Positions 32,016-40,042 of a DNA stretch of 64,000 nt are shown in pieces. Source of the stretch: Flavisolibacter amylovorans (GTDB lineage: Bacteria; Bacteroidota; Bacteroidia; Chitinophagales; Chitinophagaceae); NCBI RefSeq assembly GCF_039541815.1, contig NZ_BAABGY010000007.1, positions 496,001 through 560,000 on the forward strand, written 5' to 3'. Both the position numbers and the translations under genes were made by a program. The notes beneath the pieces were generated by a model, which was not told the origin of the DNA, did no database searches, and was given only the letters and a program-made list of their open reading frames with translations. Numbering within the stretch: the first letter of the stretch is position 1; every line of letters begins with the position of its first letter.

Positions 32016-32363
32016 ATGAATACTGCATTAACGCCTGAAGCGGTCATGGCCCGCGTACAAACCGGGAAGCCCTATGTGCTGCTGTTGCTGAAAGCCGGCC
32101 GCGATCCCCTCGAAAGTGAGTCTTTCCAGGAGTTGCAGATGGGGCACCTGATGCACCTGTTCAGCCTCGAGGCACAGGGAAAGGCACATGTATTCGGTCC
32201 GGTGACCTCGGAAGGCGACCTCAGAGGCGTCATCATTTTCGGCACCTCCAGCAAGGACGATGTCAGCGCCTGGATGCAAGGCGACCCGCTCTGCGACCGC
32301 GGCATTTTCGTCTACGAGCTGCACGACTGGTTCTCGATCCCCGGGATGGGACTACCGGCGTGA
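32016..32363 (+). CDS. YCII-related domain protein
   Basis: A 115-residue protein related to YciI. It shows the family pattern of a short strand (YVLLLLKAGRD), a helix with His (QMGHLMHLFSLEAQGKAHVFGPV), the strand LRGVIIFGTSS and the C-terminal GDPLCDRGIFVYELHDW. The family's His/Asp pair suggests a small enzyme, but no activity is known. Divergent from the GNAT gene. Confidence 0.8.
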   Translation: MNTALTPEAVMARVQTGKPYVLLLLKAGRDPLESESFQELQMGHLMHLFSLEAQGKAHVFGPVTSEGDLRGVIIFGTSSKDDVSAWMQGDPLCDRGIFVYELHDWFSIPGMGLPA

Positions 32364-32394
32364 ATCTGGAATCGGGAATCGGGAATTCCCGATG
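32362..32394. repeat. Heptamer array (AATCGGG type)
   Basis: AATCTGG, AATCGGG, AATCGGG, AATTCCCGATG, starting at the YCII stop codon. The end is palindromic. Confidence 0.65.
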
Positions 32395-32438
32395 CGTAGT
32401 GGAAAGGAACGGGTGAATTACACATACTGTTTTAAACA

Positions 32439-32518
32439 GGCGCCAGCATTCACGATTGACGATCCACGATTCAGGGAAGGCGCCAGCATTCACGATTGAC
32501 GATTCACGATTGCCGGTT
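32439..32518. repeat. 40-bp tandem duplication of ACGATTG-type array
   Basis: Two copies (32439-32478, 32479-32518) begin GGCGCCAGCATTCACG and contain ATTGACGAT, TCCACGATT or TTCACGATT. The second copy supplies the TTG of the acyl-CoA dehydrogenase promoter. Confidence 0.8.
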
Positions 32519-32525
32519 ATATTTG
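32496..32525 (+). promoter_or_regulatory. Promoter of the acyl-CoA dehydrogenase gene (TTG-N19-TATATTTG)
   Basis: TTG (32496-32498) and TATATTTG (32518-32525) are 19 bases apart, the exact Bacteroidota consensus. The ATG follows 19 bases later. Confidence 0.75.
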
Positions 32526-32544
32526 CGCCACAATTCTTGCCACC

Positions 32545-33702
32545 ATGAATTTTCAATTGAGCGAAGAACACCTGATGATCCAGCAGGCTGCGCGCGACTT
32601 TGCGCAGAACGAATGCCTCCCCGGCGTAATCGAGCGCGACGACAAGATGCAGTATCCCCGCGAGCAAATGATGAAGCTGGCCGACCTCGGCTTCCTCGGT
32701 ATGATGGTGAGCCCCGAGTATGGCGGCGCCGGCCTGGATACCGTTTCCTACGTGCTGGCGATGGAAGAGATCAGCAAGATCGACGCCAGCGTGAGCGTGG
32801 GCATGAGCGTCAACAACTCGCTCGTGTGCTACGGCCTCGAAAGCTATGCAAGCGAAGAGCAGAAACGCAAATACCTGACGCCCCTGGCACAGGGTAAAAA
32901 AGACGGCGAGCTCTATATCGGCGCCTTCCTGCTCTCGGAGCCCGAAGCCGGCTCGGACGCTACCTCCCAGCGCACTACCGCCGAAGACATGGGCGACTAC
33001 TATCTGCTCAACGGCACCAAAAACTGGATCACCAACGGTAACTCCGCCTCCGTATACCTCGTGATCGCGCAGACCGACCCCGGCAAAGGCTCCAAGGGCA
33101 TCAATGTGCTCATCGTGGAGAAGGACTGGCCGGGCGTGGTGGTCGCGGCAAAAGAGAATAAGCTGGGCATCCGTGCTTCCGATACACATACGATCCTCTT
33201 CAACGATGTAAAGGTGCCCAAGGAAAATCGCATCGGCGAGGATGGCTTCGGCTTCAAGTTCGCGATGAAGACGCTCGCGGGCGGCCGCATCGGCATTGCA
33301 GCCCAGGCCCTCGGTATCGCCTCCGGCGCCTACGAGCTCGCGCTGAAATACTCGAAAGAACGTAAGGCATTCGGTACCGAGATCGCCAACCACCAGGTGA
33401 TCGCCTTCAAGCTTGCCGACATGGCCACCCGCATCGAGGCCGCGCGCCTGCTTTGCCTGCGTGCCGCCGTTGACAAGGACGAGAAAAAAGATTATACCCT
33501 GAGTTCCTCCATGGCCAAGGTATTCGCCTCCGAAACCGCGATGTGGACCACTGTGGAAGCGGTGCAGGTGCATGGCGGCTACGGCTTCGTGAAGGAGTAC
33601 CACGTGGAGCGCCTCATGCGCGATGCCAAGATCACCCAGATCTACGAAGGCACCTCCGAGGTACAACGCATCGTCATCTCCCGCTCGATCCTGAAAGGGT
33701 AA
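32545..33702 (+). CDS. Acyl-CoA dehydrogenase
   Basis: A 385-residue FAD enzyme of fatty-acid or amino-acid oxidation. Typical features are LLSEPEAGSDA and WITNG for FAD and substrate, GGRIGIAAQALGIA, KYSKERKAFG, and the C-terminal QVHGGYGFVKEYHVERLMRDAKITQIYEGTSE region with the catalytic Glu in YEGTSE (short-chain type). The chain-length specificity is unknown. No electron-transfer flavoprotein genes are in the window. Confidence 0.95.
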   Translation: MNFQLSEEHLMIQQAARDFAQNECLPGVIERDDKMQYPREQMMKLADLGFLGMMVSPEYGGAGLDTVSYVLAMEEISKIDASVSVGMSVNNSLVCYGLESYASEEQKRKYLTPLAQGKKDGELYIGAFLLSEPEAGSDATSQRTTAEDMGDYYLLNGTKNWITNGNSASVYLVIAQTDPGKGSKGINVLIVEKDWPGVVVAAKENKLGIRASDTHTILFNDVKVPKENRIGEDGFGFKFAMKTLAGGRIGIAAQALGIASGAYELALKYSKERKAFGTEIANHQVIAFKLADMATRIEAARLLCLRAAVDKDEKKDYTLSSSMAKVFASETAMWTTVEAVQVHGGYGFVKEYHVERLMRDAKITQIYEGTSEVQRIVISRSILKG

Positions 33703-33733
33703 TTAGTCTATTGGTCTATTAGTTTATTGGTAA
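33702..33733. repeat. Octamer array, TCTATTGG family
   Basis: Units TCTATTGG, TCTATTAG, TTTATTGG, TAAGGG directly after the acyl-CoA dehydrogenase stop codon. Confidence 0.8.
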
Positions 33734-33760
33734 GGGTCGTCTCAGGACGACCCTTCTTTA
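33732..33760 (+). terminator. Terminator of the acyl-CoA dehydrogenase gene
   Basis: AGGGTCGTCTCAGGACGACCCT followed by TCTTT. Confidence 0.8.
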
Positions 33761-33812
33761 TCTTAGCCGGTCCGTTATCGCCCTTAGCAAACAACCCCCA
33801 AAACCTTCGCCC

Positions 33813-34502
33813 ATGCCCATAAACGAAGCCGCGTACCAATCGCTAAAGCAGGAACTTGACGAAAAAGGAGCCACCCTGGTGGCCGTATCGAAAACGAAGC
33901 CGGTTTCCGATATCCTGGCCCTTTACGAACTCGGGCAGCGCGATTTCGGGGAGAACTACGTGCAGGAGCTGGTAGAGAAGCAGCCGCAGCTGCCGCCGGA
34001 TATCCGCTGGCACTTCATCGGGCATTTACAGAGCAACAAGGTGAAGTATATCGCCCCCTTCGTGCACCTCATCCACGGCGTGGACAGCGAAAAGCTGCTG
34101 CGCGAAGTGGGCAAACAGGCGGTAAAGAACGGCCGGACCATCGACGTATTGCTCCAGATGCATATCGCACGCGAAGAGACGAAGTTCGGGTTCAGTGCCG
34201 ACGAGTTGTTACCCCTGGTAAAATCTGTGGGGTGTTCTCCCATAGCCGGTGTGCGCCTCCGTGGCCTGATGGGCATGGCTTCGTTCAGCGACGACCTGGA
34301 GGAAGTACGGGTTGAATTCAGAACATTAGCAACAACAGCCTCCGGCATCCGGCAACAAGATGCCCTCGGCATCGCAGGTGGGCCTGGAATAACAGACTTC
34401 GACCTGCTTTCCATGGGGATGAGCGGGGATTACCGGGTCGCACTCGGAGAGGGGAGCAACCTGGTTCGGATCGGCTCCCTGCTGTTTGGAAGCCGTGCCT
34501 GA
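33813..34502 (+). CDS. YggS-family pyridoxal-phosphate homeostasis protein
   Basis: A 229-residue single-domain PLP barrel. VAVSKTKPV (residues 23-31) contains Lys27, which binds PLP; RDFGENYVQEL, WHFIGHLQSNKVKYI and LLQMHIAREETKFGF, and SMGMSGDYRVALGEGSNLVRIGSLLFG at the end are all family marks (DYxxAIxxGSTxVRIG form). The protein keeps free PLP in balance and is not a catalyst for a known reaction. Confidence 0.95.
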   Translation: MPINEAAYQSLKQELDEKGATLVAVSKTKPVSDILALYELGQRDFGENYVQELVEKQPQLPPDIRWHFIGHLQSNKVKYIAPFVHLIHGVDSEKLLREVGKQAVKNGRTIDVLLQMHIAREETKFGFSADELLPLVKSVGCSPIAGVRLRGLMGMASFSDDLEEVRVEFRTLATTASGIRQQDALGIAGGPGITDFDLLSMGMSGDYRVALGEGSNLVRIGSLLFGSRA

Positions 34503-34542
34503 GCGATGGCACCATTTTTTAGCCCATCGGTAAAACGTCAAC

Positions 34543-34743
34543 ATGAAAAAAGCCTGTTTCTCGGTGCTTGCCCTCATCGTCTCCACACTTGCCTGGGCCC
34601 AGGAAGAAGCCACAAAGACCGTGGACGTGAACATCAACACCAAAAGCGAAAGCGCCTGGTACACCTCTCCGGTAGTTTGGGTCATCGGCGCTGCCGTGTT
34701 CATCCTGCTGCTGGTGGCACTTACCCGCGGACGCCGCGCCTGA
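34543..34743 (+). CDS. Small membrane protein, exported N-terminus
   Basis: A 66-residue protein: a signal peptide (MKKACFSVLALIVSTLAWA), a short periplasmic part (QEEATKTVDVNINTKSE) and one membrane helix (about residues 44-62, VVWVIGAAVFILLLVAL) followed by RGRRA. Such small proteins are frequent in Bacteroidota and have no known role. It has a shared terminator with the convergent small gene. Confidence 0.7.
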   Translation: MKKACFSVLALIVSTLAWAQEEATKTVDVNINTKSESAWYTSPVVWVIGAAVFILLLVALTRGRRA

Positions 34744-34762
34744 TCGTTCCGAAATGCATAAA

Positions 34763-34787
34763 AAAGCCGGTCTATGACCGGCTTTTC
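34763..34787. terminator. Bidirectional terminator
   Basis: AAAAGCCGGTCTATGACCGGCTTTT, between the convergent genes 34543 and 34858. Confidence 0.85.
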
Positions 34788-34857
34788 AATTATCGTAAAG
34801 GCAGGCACGGGAGCGCACTGCCGGGATCACTGAACCAGGAACGGACAAGCTGTCCGA

Positions 34858-34998
34858 TCAGGAGCGGCGGAACCAGTACTGCAGCTTGCGCAGCTGGTTG
34901 CGGCCCATAACGGTAATATTATCCTCGGTAGGCCGGGTAATATAGAGCAGGTACGTGATGAGTACGATCAGGATGATAAAAAACCACACGGGAAACAT
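34858..34998 (-). CDS. Small membrane protein (46 residues)
   Basis: A 46-residue open frame with one hydrophobic helix (residues 4-20, VWFFIILIVLITYLLYI) and a basic tail (GRNQLRKLQYWFRRS), a normal topology for a small inner-membrane protein. It ends before the bidirectional terminator and starts at a clear ATG. Its convergent neighbour is also a small membrane protein. No family is recognised; the call rests on the composition and context. Confidence 0.55.
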   Translation of the reverse strand: MFPVWFFIILIVLITYLLYITRPTEDNITVMGRNQLRKLQYWFRRS

Positions 34999-35220
34999 AT
35001 CGCTACATTTTATACTATAGAATTTCCAAACACTATTCCAATACTTTAATGGACTCCGAACGGGTAAAAATTGCTGCTTTCGGGAATGTTAAAGGCCGAT
35101 TTGGGCCAAACCGTTTTGGGTAATTGCTCAGCAGCCCGAATAGTGTAGAAAAATGCTATAGAAAAAACGCAACAGCAGTGGTACCGATGCCGCACCTTGT
35201 TAAAAGCCTGATAATGAAGA
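34999..35220. other. AT-rich intergenic stretch
   Basis: About 220 bases, clearly lower in GC than the surroundings; probably the promoter region for the 46-residue protein. No gene seen. Confidence 0.5.
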
Positions 35221-35445
35221 TCAATGCTGGCTTAGCAGGTAGCGCTCGAGGGCATCGGTACAAGCCTGCGCCAAACCCGGATCGGTGCCGGCCTCCGGGT
35301 GCCACTCGTCTTCCTCGCGGCGGATACGTACAACGGGGCTGCCTCCACCGGGCGGAGTGAATACATACCAATCCTCCGCGAACGTTACGTTGAAAGCGCG
35401 GGTCTGCCCCCCGGCGGGGAGCTCGGTCGTGAACAGGTGTTCCAT
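35221..35445 (-). CDS. Small uncharacterised protein
   Basis: A 74-residue soluble protein with a beta-strand pattern (FNVTFAEDWYVFTPPGG, PVVRIRREEDEWHPE) and a C-terminal helix (PGLAQACTDALERYLLSQH). It lies 11 bases downstream of the next small gene and is probably in its operon. Function unknown. Confidence 0.65.
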   Translation of the reverse strand: MEHLFTTELPAGGQTRAFNVTFAEDWYVFTPPGGGSPVVRIRREEDEWHPEAGTDPGLAQACTDALERYLLSQH

Positions 35446-35456
35446 GCGTCAGAATT

Positions 35457-35651
35457 TTAATAGCGGGTGGTATCGTCGGGTTCGCCGGAGCGCGGGTCTT
35501 CGGTACGGGCGGCAGGATCCTCGTTCTCGGTGCCGCTGCGCTCGAGTGCGCCGTCGCCGGCAGCATGTGCGTTGTGTACGGTTTCGGAAGGCAGCTGCCC
35601 GGCAGGTTCCTGGCCAACCGATTCCCGGCTGAGTTGATCACGCTTTTCCAT
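35457..35651 (-). CDS. Small acidic, probably disordered protein
   Basis: A 64-residue hydrophilic protein, rich in Glu, Asp, Ser and Pro with no hydrophobic core (for example GTENEDPAARTEDPRSGEP). It precedes the 74-residue gene on the same strand. No family is recognised. Both could be stress-related, but nothing in the sequence shows that. Confidence 0.55.
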   Translation of the reverse strand: MEKRDQLSRESVGQEPAGQLPSETVHNAHAAGDGALERSGTENEDPAARTEDPRSGEPDDTTRY

Positions 35652-35683
35652 GCCGGGACCGCTAAAAGAATAGTGCCAGCGGG

Positions 35684-35728
35684 ATAATGTGCTGATGGGG
35701 TAATGGGGTGATAGAGTGATGGGATGAT
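35684..35728. repeat. Octamer array, GGGGTAAT type
   Basis: GGGATAAT, GTGCTGAT, GGGGTAAT, GGGGTGAT, AGAGTGAT, GGGATGAT, six units of 8 bp, between the small-protein operon and the deacetylase gene. Confidence 0.75.
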
Positions 35729-35745
35729 GATTGGAGGCGTGTGCA

Positions 35746-35772
35746 TAAAAAAAGCCCCGCGGTTGCGGGGCT
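35746..35772 (-). terminator. Terminator of the polysaccharide deacetylase gene
   Basis: On the minus strand AGCCCCGCAACCGCGGGGCT followed by TTTTTTTAT. Confidence 0.85.
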
Positions 35773-35789
35773 CTGGTATCTGTTCGTTT

Positions 35790-36770
35790 CTAGGATCTTT
35801 TGGCGGCGGTATCGGCCACTGCTGCAGAGGCGGCTTTCGGCACATCGGCGTTGCGGAAGGCGCTGCGCATCACGCGGAGCAGGCCTTCGGCCGACCAGGT
35901 AGGCGGCACGATGATGCGGCGCACGGTGTGTAGCGGCTCTTCCGGGTCGCGCTTCGTGGAGAGCTGGAAGGCCATCCGGATGTCGCGCTTCTTGAGTTCC
36001 GGGATACCCGCCTTGCTCCAGATGCCGAAGGGATAGGCGAAGTAGTGGATCGGCTTGCCGCTGATGTCTTCCAGACGCTTGCGCTGGGTTCCGAGCTGCA
36101 GGTCCCAGTCGTTGTCGACCATCTTGCCGGTGCCCTTGTCGATGTGCGGTGTCGTCAGGTATTTGTCTACCCGGTCGTGGCGCCAGGTGTGGCTTTCGAT
36201 GGCATGCCCTTCGTCGGCCAGCTGGCGGATCTGCTCCTTCGACATATAGCGCGGGCGGCCGATGGAGATGGTCATGATGAAATACACCCCTTTGAAGCCG
36301 TACTTGTCCATCTCTGGCTTCGCCACGGTGAATTGCTCCACATCGGTGTCGTCGTAGGTGAGCATGAACGGCTTCTCAGGAAGCGGGGTGCCGAAGGCGA
36401 GGTAGTTATACAGCTGGTCGGGCAGCACCGAATGGTAGCCGCTGTCGTGGAGCATCTTCAGCTGCTTTTTGAACTCGCTCACCGTAACGTCGTATTCGCG
36501 GGTGGCCTTGGGGATGTCGTAAATGTGGTGGTAGCAAAGCACCGGCACTTCCTTGCGGGCCATGATCACCGAGGCAGGATCCGGCGCGCGGTCGGTAACC
36601 GCGGTATTGGGGGCGCCACCGGCAGCAGGAGTCGTTGTCTTGCTGCTGTCGCCCGACTTGCCGGCAGCCGTATCGGTGCTGTTAGCGGTCTTGGCGCCGC
36701 TGTCGTTGCCGCCGCAGCCGGCAAGTGCCGCGCCTGCCAGCAGGAGGAGGAAGAAGGTCTTCATGGTCAT
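35790..36770 (-). CDS. Polysaccharide deacetylase lipoprotein (NodB domain)
   Basis: A 326-residue lipoprotein. The signal peptide ends with the lipobox ALAGC (Cys19), followed by a Ser/Thr/Gly linker to about residue 65. The NodB domain then shows FMLTYDDTDVEQF (the catalytic/metal Asp-Asp pair), and ESHTWRHDRVDKY with the HxxxH metal ligands, then FAYPFG. It probably deacetylates a sugar polymer, such as peptidoglycan or a surface glycan, from the periplasmic or outer membrane side. The second ATG (36764) is an alternative start. Confidence 0.9.
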   Translation of the reverse strand: MTMKTFFLLLLAGAALAGCGGNDSGAKTANSTDTAAGKSGDSSKTTTPAAGGAPNTAVTDRAPDPASVIMARKEVPVLCYHHIYDIPKATREYDVTVSEFKKQLKMLHDSGYHSVLPDQLYNYLAFGTPLPEKPFMLTYDDTDVEQFTVAKPEMDKYGFKGVYFIMTISIGRPRYMSKEQIRQLADEGHAIESHTWRHDRVDKYLTTPHIDKGTGKMVDNDWDLQLGTQRKRLEDISGKPIHYFAYPFGIWSKAGIPELKKRDIRMAFQLSTKRDPEEPLHTVRRIIVPPTWSAEGLLRVMRSAFRNADVPKAASAAVADTAAKRS

Positions 36771-36878
36771 TTTTGTATTGCGTGCAAATTTGGAGGGTTA
36801 CCGCCACCGAAGCGTGGCCGCGCGATAATTATTTTTCAGTTGCTGTTCCTGCAACTTCGATGCCCGCGTGGGGACGCC

Positions 36879-37655
36879 TCATTTTGCGATGAAAACGTCG
36901 TACGCAATGCGGATCAGGGTGCCCACCACCACCAGCAGAAACAGGCTCCGGATGAAGCGGTTTCCTTTCGCGATCGCCGTGCGGGCCCCCAGCGCGCCGC
37001 CCAGCGCATTGCAGAGGGCCATGGGCAGGGCAAAGCTCCACAGGATCTTCCCTTTGAGGAGGAACAGCGTAATGGACCCCAGGTTGGTGGCCAGGTTGGT
37101 AAGCTTTGCCTGAGCCGAGGCATGAAGAAAATCGTAGCCCAGCCCCGCCACAAACGCCAGGATGAGAAAGGAGCCCGTGCCCGGCCCGATAAAGCCGTCG
37201 TAGAAGCCGATGATCAGCGAGGCGGCAATGGTTACCTGCAGCTGCCGTGCGGGAGGCACTGTGCGTGCGGCGCGTTGCCCGAAGCCTTTGTTGCCGAAGG
37301 TGTACGCGGCCACCCCGGCCAACACCAGCAACAGTACCGGTTTCAGGAACCCGTTGGACACTTCGGTGAGCAGGAGCGATCCGCCGTAAGCCGCGAAAAA
37401 AGCAATCGTGCAGGAGATGGAAGCCAGCTTCCAGTGGATGCGTACCTGCCGCAGGTACTGGCGCGCGGCGATCGCCGTTCCGCAGAAGGACGGTATTTTT
37501 ACGGTAGCCAGTATGTTGGCGATAGGGTGGCCGCGCAGCACCAGCAGCGATACGGGCGTCTGGATAAGGCCGCCACCACCCACGATGGCATCGATAAAGC
37601 CGGCGGCAAAGGCCGCACAGCAAAGGAACAGGAGCTGCAGGTAAAATTCGTTCAC
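36879..37655 (-). CDS. TauE/SafE family membrane transporter
   Basis: A 258-residue membrane protein with about eight helices. Family marks are GFIDAIVGGGGLIQTPVSLL near the start and the internal repeat GFYDGFIGPGTGSFLIL, each with the glycine-rich turn. TauE/SafE proteins export sulfur compounds such as sulfite or taurine products; the substrate here is unknown. The start is a GTG overlapping the NUDIX stop codon (GTGA), so the genes are coupled. Confidence 0.92.
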   Translation of the reverse strand: MNEFYLQLLFLCCAAFAAGFIDAIVGGGGLIQTPVSLLVLRGHPIANILATVKIPSFCGTAIAARQYLRQVRIHWKLASISCTIAFFAAYGGSLLLTEVSNGFLKPVLLLVLAGVAAYTFGNKGFGQRAARTVPPARQLQVTIAASLIIGFYDGFIGPGTGSFLILAFVAGLGYDFLHASAQAKLTNLATNLGSITLFLLKGKILWSFALPMALCNALGGALGARTAIAKGNRFIRSLFLLVVVGTLIRIAYDVFIAK

Positions 37656-38122
37656 GGTCCGGGTTTAAAGGAAAGCTGCGCGGCGAGGGCTTCGAGCAGG
37701 GCCACCTGGGCCGGGTTGATCAGCGTTGCCGCCTCCGCCCACCGGAACCAGCCGGCCTTGTCGACCTCAGGTACCAAGATCCACTTGCCCGACCGGGGCG
37801 GCCATTGCATGCGGAAGTGGTTGGAGCGGATCGCGCCTGCGTCGAGGTCGCCCTCGGCGGCCCAGGCCCACACTTTCTTCCCGGCCTTTTGCGTTACGGG
37901 AGGAAGGGGAAGGAGGGGGCCCTCGGGCCGGGTACCGGTCTCCTCGGTGAATTCGCGCACCGCTGCCTCAAGGGGCGATTCCGGATCGGCAAACTCGCCC
38001 TTAGGGATCGACCAGGCGCCGGCCTCACGGCCTTCCCAGAAGGGGCCGCCGGGGTGCACGAGGAAGAACTCGGGAACGCCTTCGCGAAAACGGTACAACA
38101 GGATGCCCGCGCTTTGTCGCAT
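37652..38122 (-). CDS. NUDIX hydrolase
   Basis: A 156-residue NUDIX protein with a complete NUDIX box: GEFADPESPLEAAVREF then TEETGT (G-x5-E-x7-REUxEExGU). The start MRQSAGILLYR and the long C-terminal part with WAEAATLINPAQVALLEAL are typical of the diadenosine-polyphosphate or dNTP-cleaving group. Substrate unknown. It is the first gene of a pair with the TauE gene and is divergent from the histidine kinase. Confidence 0.88.
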   Translation of the reverse strand: MRQSAGILLYRFREGVPEFFLVHPGGPFWEGREAGAWSIPKGEFADPESPLEAAVREFTEETGTRPEGPLLPLPPVTQKAGKKVWAWAAEGDLDAGAIRSNHFRMQWPPRSGKWILVPEVDKAGWFRWAEAATLINPAQVALLEALAAQLSFKPGP

Positions 38123-38235
38123 GCGGCAAGATAGGGAATCGCAGGCAGCAGCGGTGGGGAAGGAGTGCTGCCCGACCATGGAACAATTTTTTGAACACAA
38201 GGGGCAGGCCCCTGCACGAAACCACGGAGCATGCA

Positions 38236-39822
38236 ATGCTGAATCTTTACGAAGCGCATAAGGGAATGTACCAGTTCCGGCACCTGCCGCAACTTGCGCG
38301 GATCATTCTCGATGGCCACCTCGACGAATATGCGCGCCAGCAGTACACGCTTTCCGTGCGCCTGCACCTGCCGCTGCTGCAGCACCTGAAGCATTTCAGC
38401 GAGCCCGACCTGCTGCAGCTCACCTGCCGCTCGGCGGGCGAGTTCCTGGAAAGTCTTGCCGCCAACGAAGGCCGTGCACACATCGTTGCATCGGTAGAGC
38501 GCTGGCTGGCCAACGAGCTCGAGTTTGTCGACTACCTGCAGATCGTGGTAGAGGACATTACCGTGCTCAACCACATCCGCGCCGAGAGCCTGCGGCACTT
38601 CATCCCATTTTATACGAAGGACCTGGCCGTGGCGCTCGAGGCCGTGTGCGAGGTCGAGCGTTTTTTCATGGGCTACAATACCACCTCGCTCGCCACCTTC
38701 ATCGACCTGCTGCGGCAGCGCCTGTCGCAGCAGGAAGCGCAGCTGCTGGAGGCGGAAGCGATCGCGCACTTGGGCAGCTTCACCTGGGACCTACGGACGA
38801 ACCGTACCGAAAGCTCCCCGGAAATGCGCCTCATCCTCGAAACGACCGAGCCCGTCGGACTCGAACGCTTTCTTGAGCTGGTGCACCCCGACGACGGCCA
38901 GCACCTGAAGGAGTCGATCGCCAACGCGTTCGCCACCGGACTGCTCGAGTGCGAGTTTCGCTACCAGGCCAGTGAGCAGGAAAAAACGCTGTGGGCAAAA
39001 GGCATCGTGTACTTCGACAATGGGGAGCCGCTCCGGATGGCAGGCGTGGTCCAGGATATCACCGAGCGGAAACGGATGGAGGCCACCCTGCTGCGCAAGA
39101 CGCTCGAGCTGGAGCGTTCCAACGAGGAGTTGCAGCAGTTTGCCTCGGTGGCCTCGCACGACCTGAAGGAGCCGCTGCGCAAGATCGTGCTCTACGCCGA
39201 CCTGCTCGAGGAAGAGCATGCTTCGCTCTCCGGGCGGGGCCTGCAGCACCTGGTGCGGATCAAGGACGGGGCGCGCCGGATGCGCCACCTGATCGAGGAC
39301 ATCCTTGCCTGGTCTTCGCTCAACCAGCGCGAGGAGCCTGTACCAGCCCCGCTCGAAAAGATCCTCGCCGAATCCCTCGAGCTGCTCGACCAGCGGATCC
39401 GCGAAAAGGGTGCGCGCATTGTGTCCGACGGGCTGCCGGCGGCGCGGGTGATTCCGTTCCAGATCCGCCAGTTGTTTCAGAACCTGCTGTCGAACGCACT
39501 CAAGTTCACCCGGCCGGGTGTAGCGCCCGAGGTCCAGATCACCCACCGCTACCTCGACGGGGCCGAGGTCCCTGCCCGGCGCCTGTCCGAGGCGGGGCGT
39601 TACCTGGAGCTCTGCTTCAAAGACAACGGCATCGGCTTCGAGCCGCATTTTGCCGAAAAAGTGTTTGGCCTCTTCAGCCGGCTGCATACCCGTGCCCAGT
39701 TCGAAGGCACCGGGCTCGGACTGGCCATCTGCCGCAAGGTGGCCGAAAACCACGGGGGCATCATCGAAGCGAGCGCACAGCCCGGCTCCGGCGCCACCTT
39801 TCGCCTGCTCTTGCCGCAATAG
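38236..39822 (+). CDS. PAS-domain sensor histidine kinase
   Basis: A 528-residue kinase without membrane segments. A helical N-terminal domain (about 1-155) is followed by a coiled coil, a PAS fold (about 165-285, LGSFTWDLRTNRTESSPEM... VVQDITERKRMEATL), the dimerisation helix with His in SVASHDLKEPLRK (about residue 309), the N-box QNLLSNALKFT, DNGIGF and GTGLGLAIC. The usual partner response regulator is not beside it. An in-frame TTG 45 bases upstream is an alternative start. Confidence 0.9.
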   Translation: MLNLYEAHKGMYQFRHLPQLARIILDGHLDEYARQQYTLSVRLHLPLLQHLKHFSEPDLLQLTCRSAGEFLESLAANEGRAHIVASVERWLANELEFVDYLQIVVEDITVLNHIRAESLRHFIPFYTKDLAVALEAVCEVERFFMGYNTTSLATFIDLLRQRLSQQEAQLLEAEAIAHLGSFTWDLRTNRTESSPEMRLILETTEPVGLERFLELVHPDDGQHLKESIANAFATGLLECEFRYQASEQEKTLWAKGIVYFDNGEPLRMAGVVQDITERKRMEATLLRKTLELERSNEELQQFASVASHDLKEPLRKIVLYADLLEEEHASLSGRGLQHLVRIKDGARRMRHLIEDILAWSSLNQREEPVPAPLEKILAESLELLDQRIREKGARIVSDGLPAARVIPFQIRQLFQNLLSNALKFTRPGVAPEVQITHRYLDGAEVPARRLSEAGRYLELCFKDNGIGFEPHFAEKVFGLFSRLHTRAQFEGTGLGLAICRKVAENHGGIIEASAQPGSGATFRLLLPQ

Positions 39823-39941
39823 ACAGAATACGCCTCGGTTTCGTGTTGCCGGTATGGAGCATCGCCTTCAAACGATGGCATAAGCATCCGCTAACCTTCG
39901 GTAACCCTTCCCCGATTGCGCTCCATCGCGCGTCAGCCATA

Positions 39942-39975
39942 CATCTGAAATCTGAGATCACAGATCGGACATCAG
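39942..39975. repeat. Heptamer array (ATCTGAA/ATCTGAG)
   Basis: ATCTGAA, ATCTGAG, ATCACAG, ATCGGAC, ATCAG. It and the 13 bases before it (GCGTCAGCCATAC) match 59331-59363 with a single mismatch, so flanks as well as units are shared. Confidence 0.75.
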
Positions 39976-40042
39976 CTTTCTGGCATCAAGTTTAATTGAA
40001 TAGGAGGGCGCCGTGCGCACGCTGCGTCTGAAAACACCAATC

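Noticed and set aside
36045..38261. A 738-codon plus-strand open frame over the deacetylase, TauE and NUDIX genes
   Set aside because: It crosses three clear minus-strand genes with recognised motifs and has no domain of its own.
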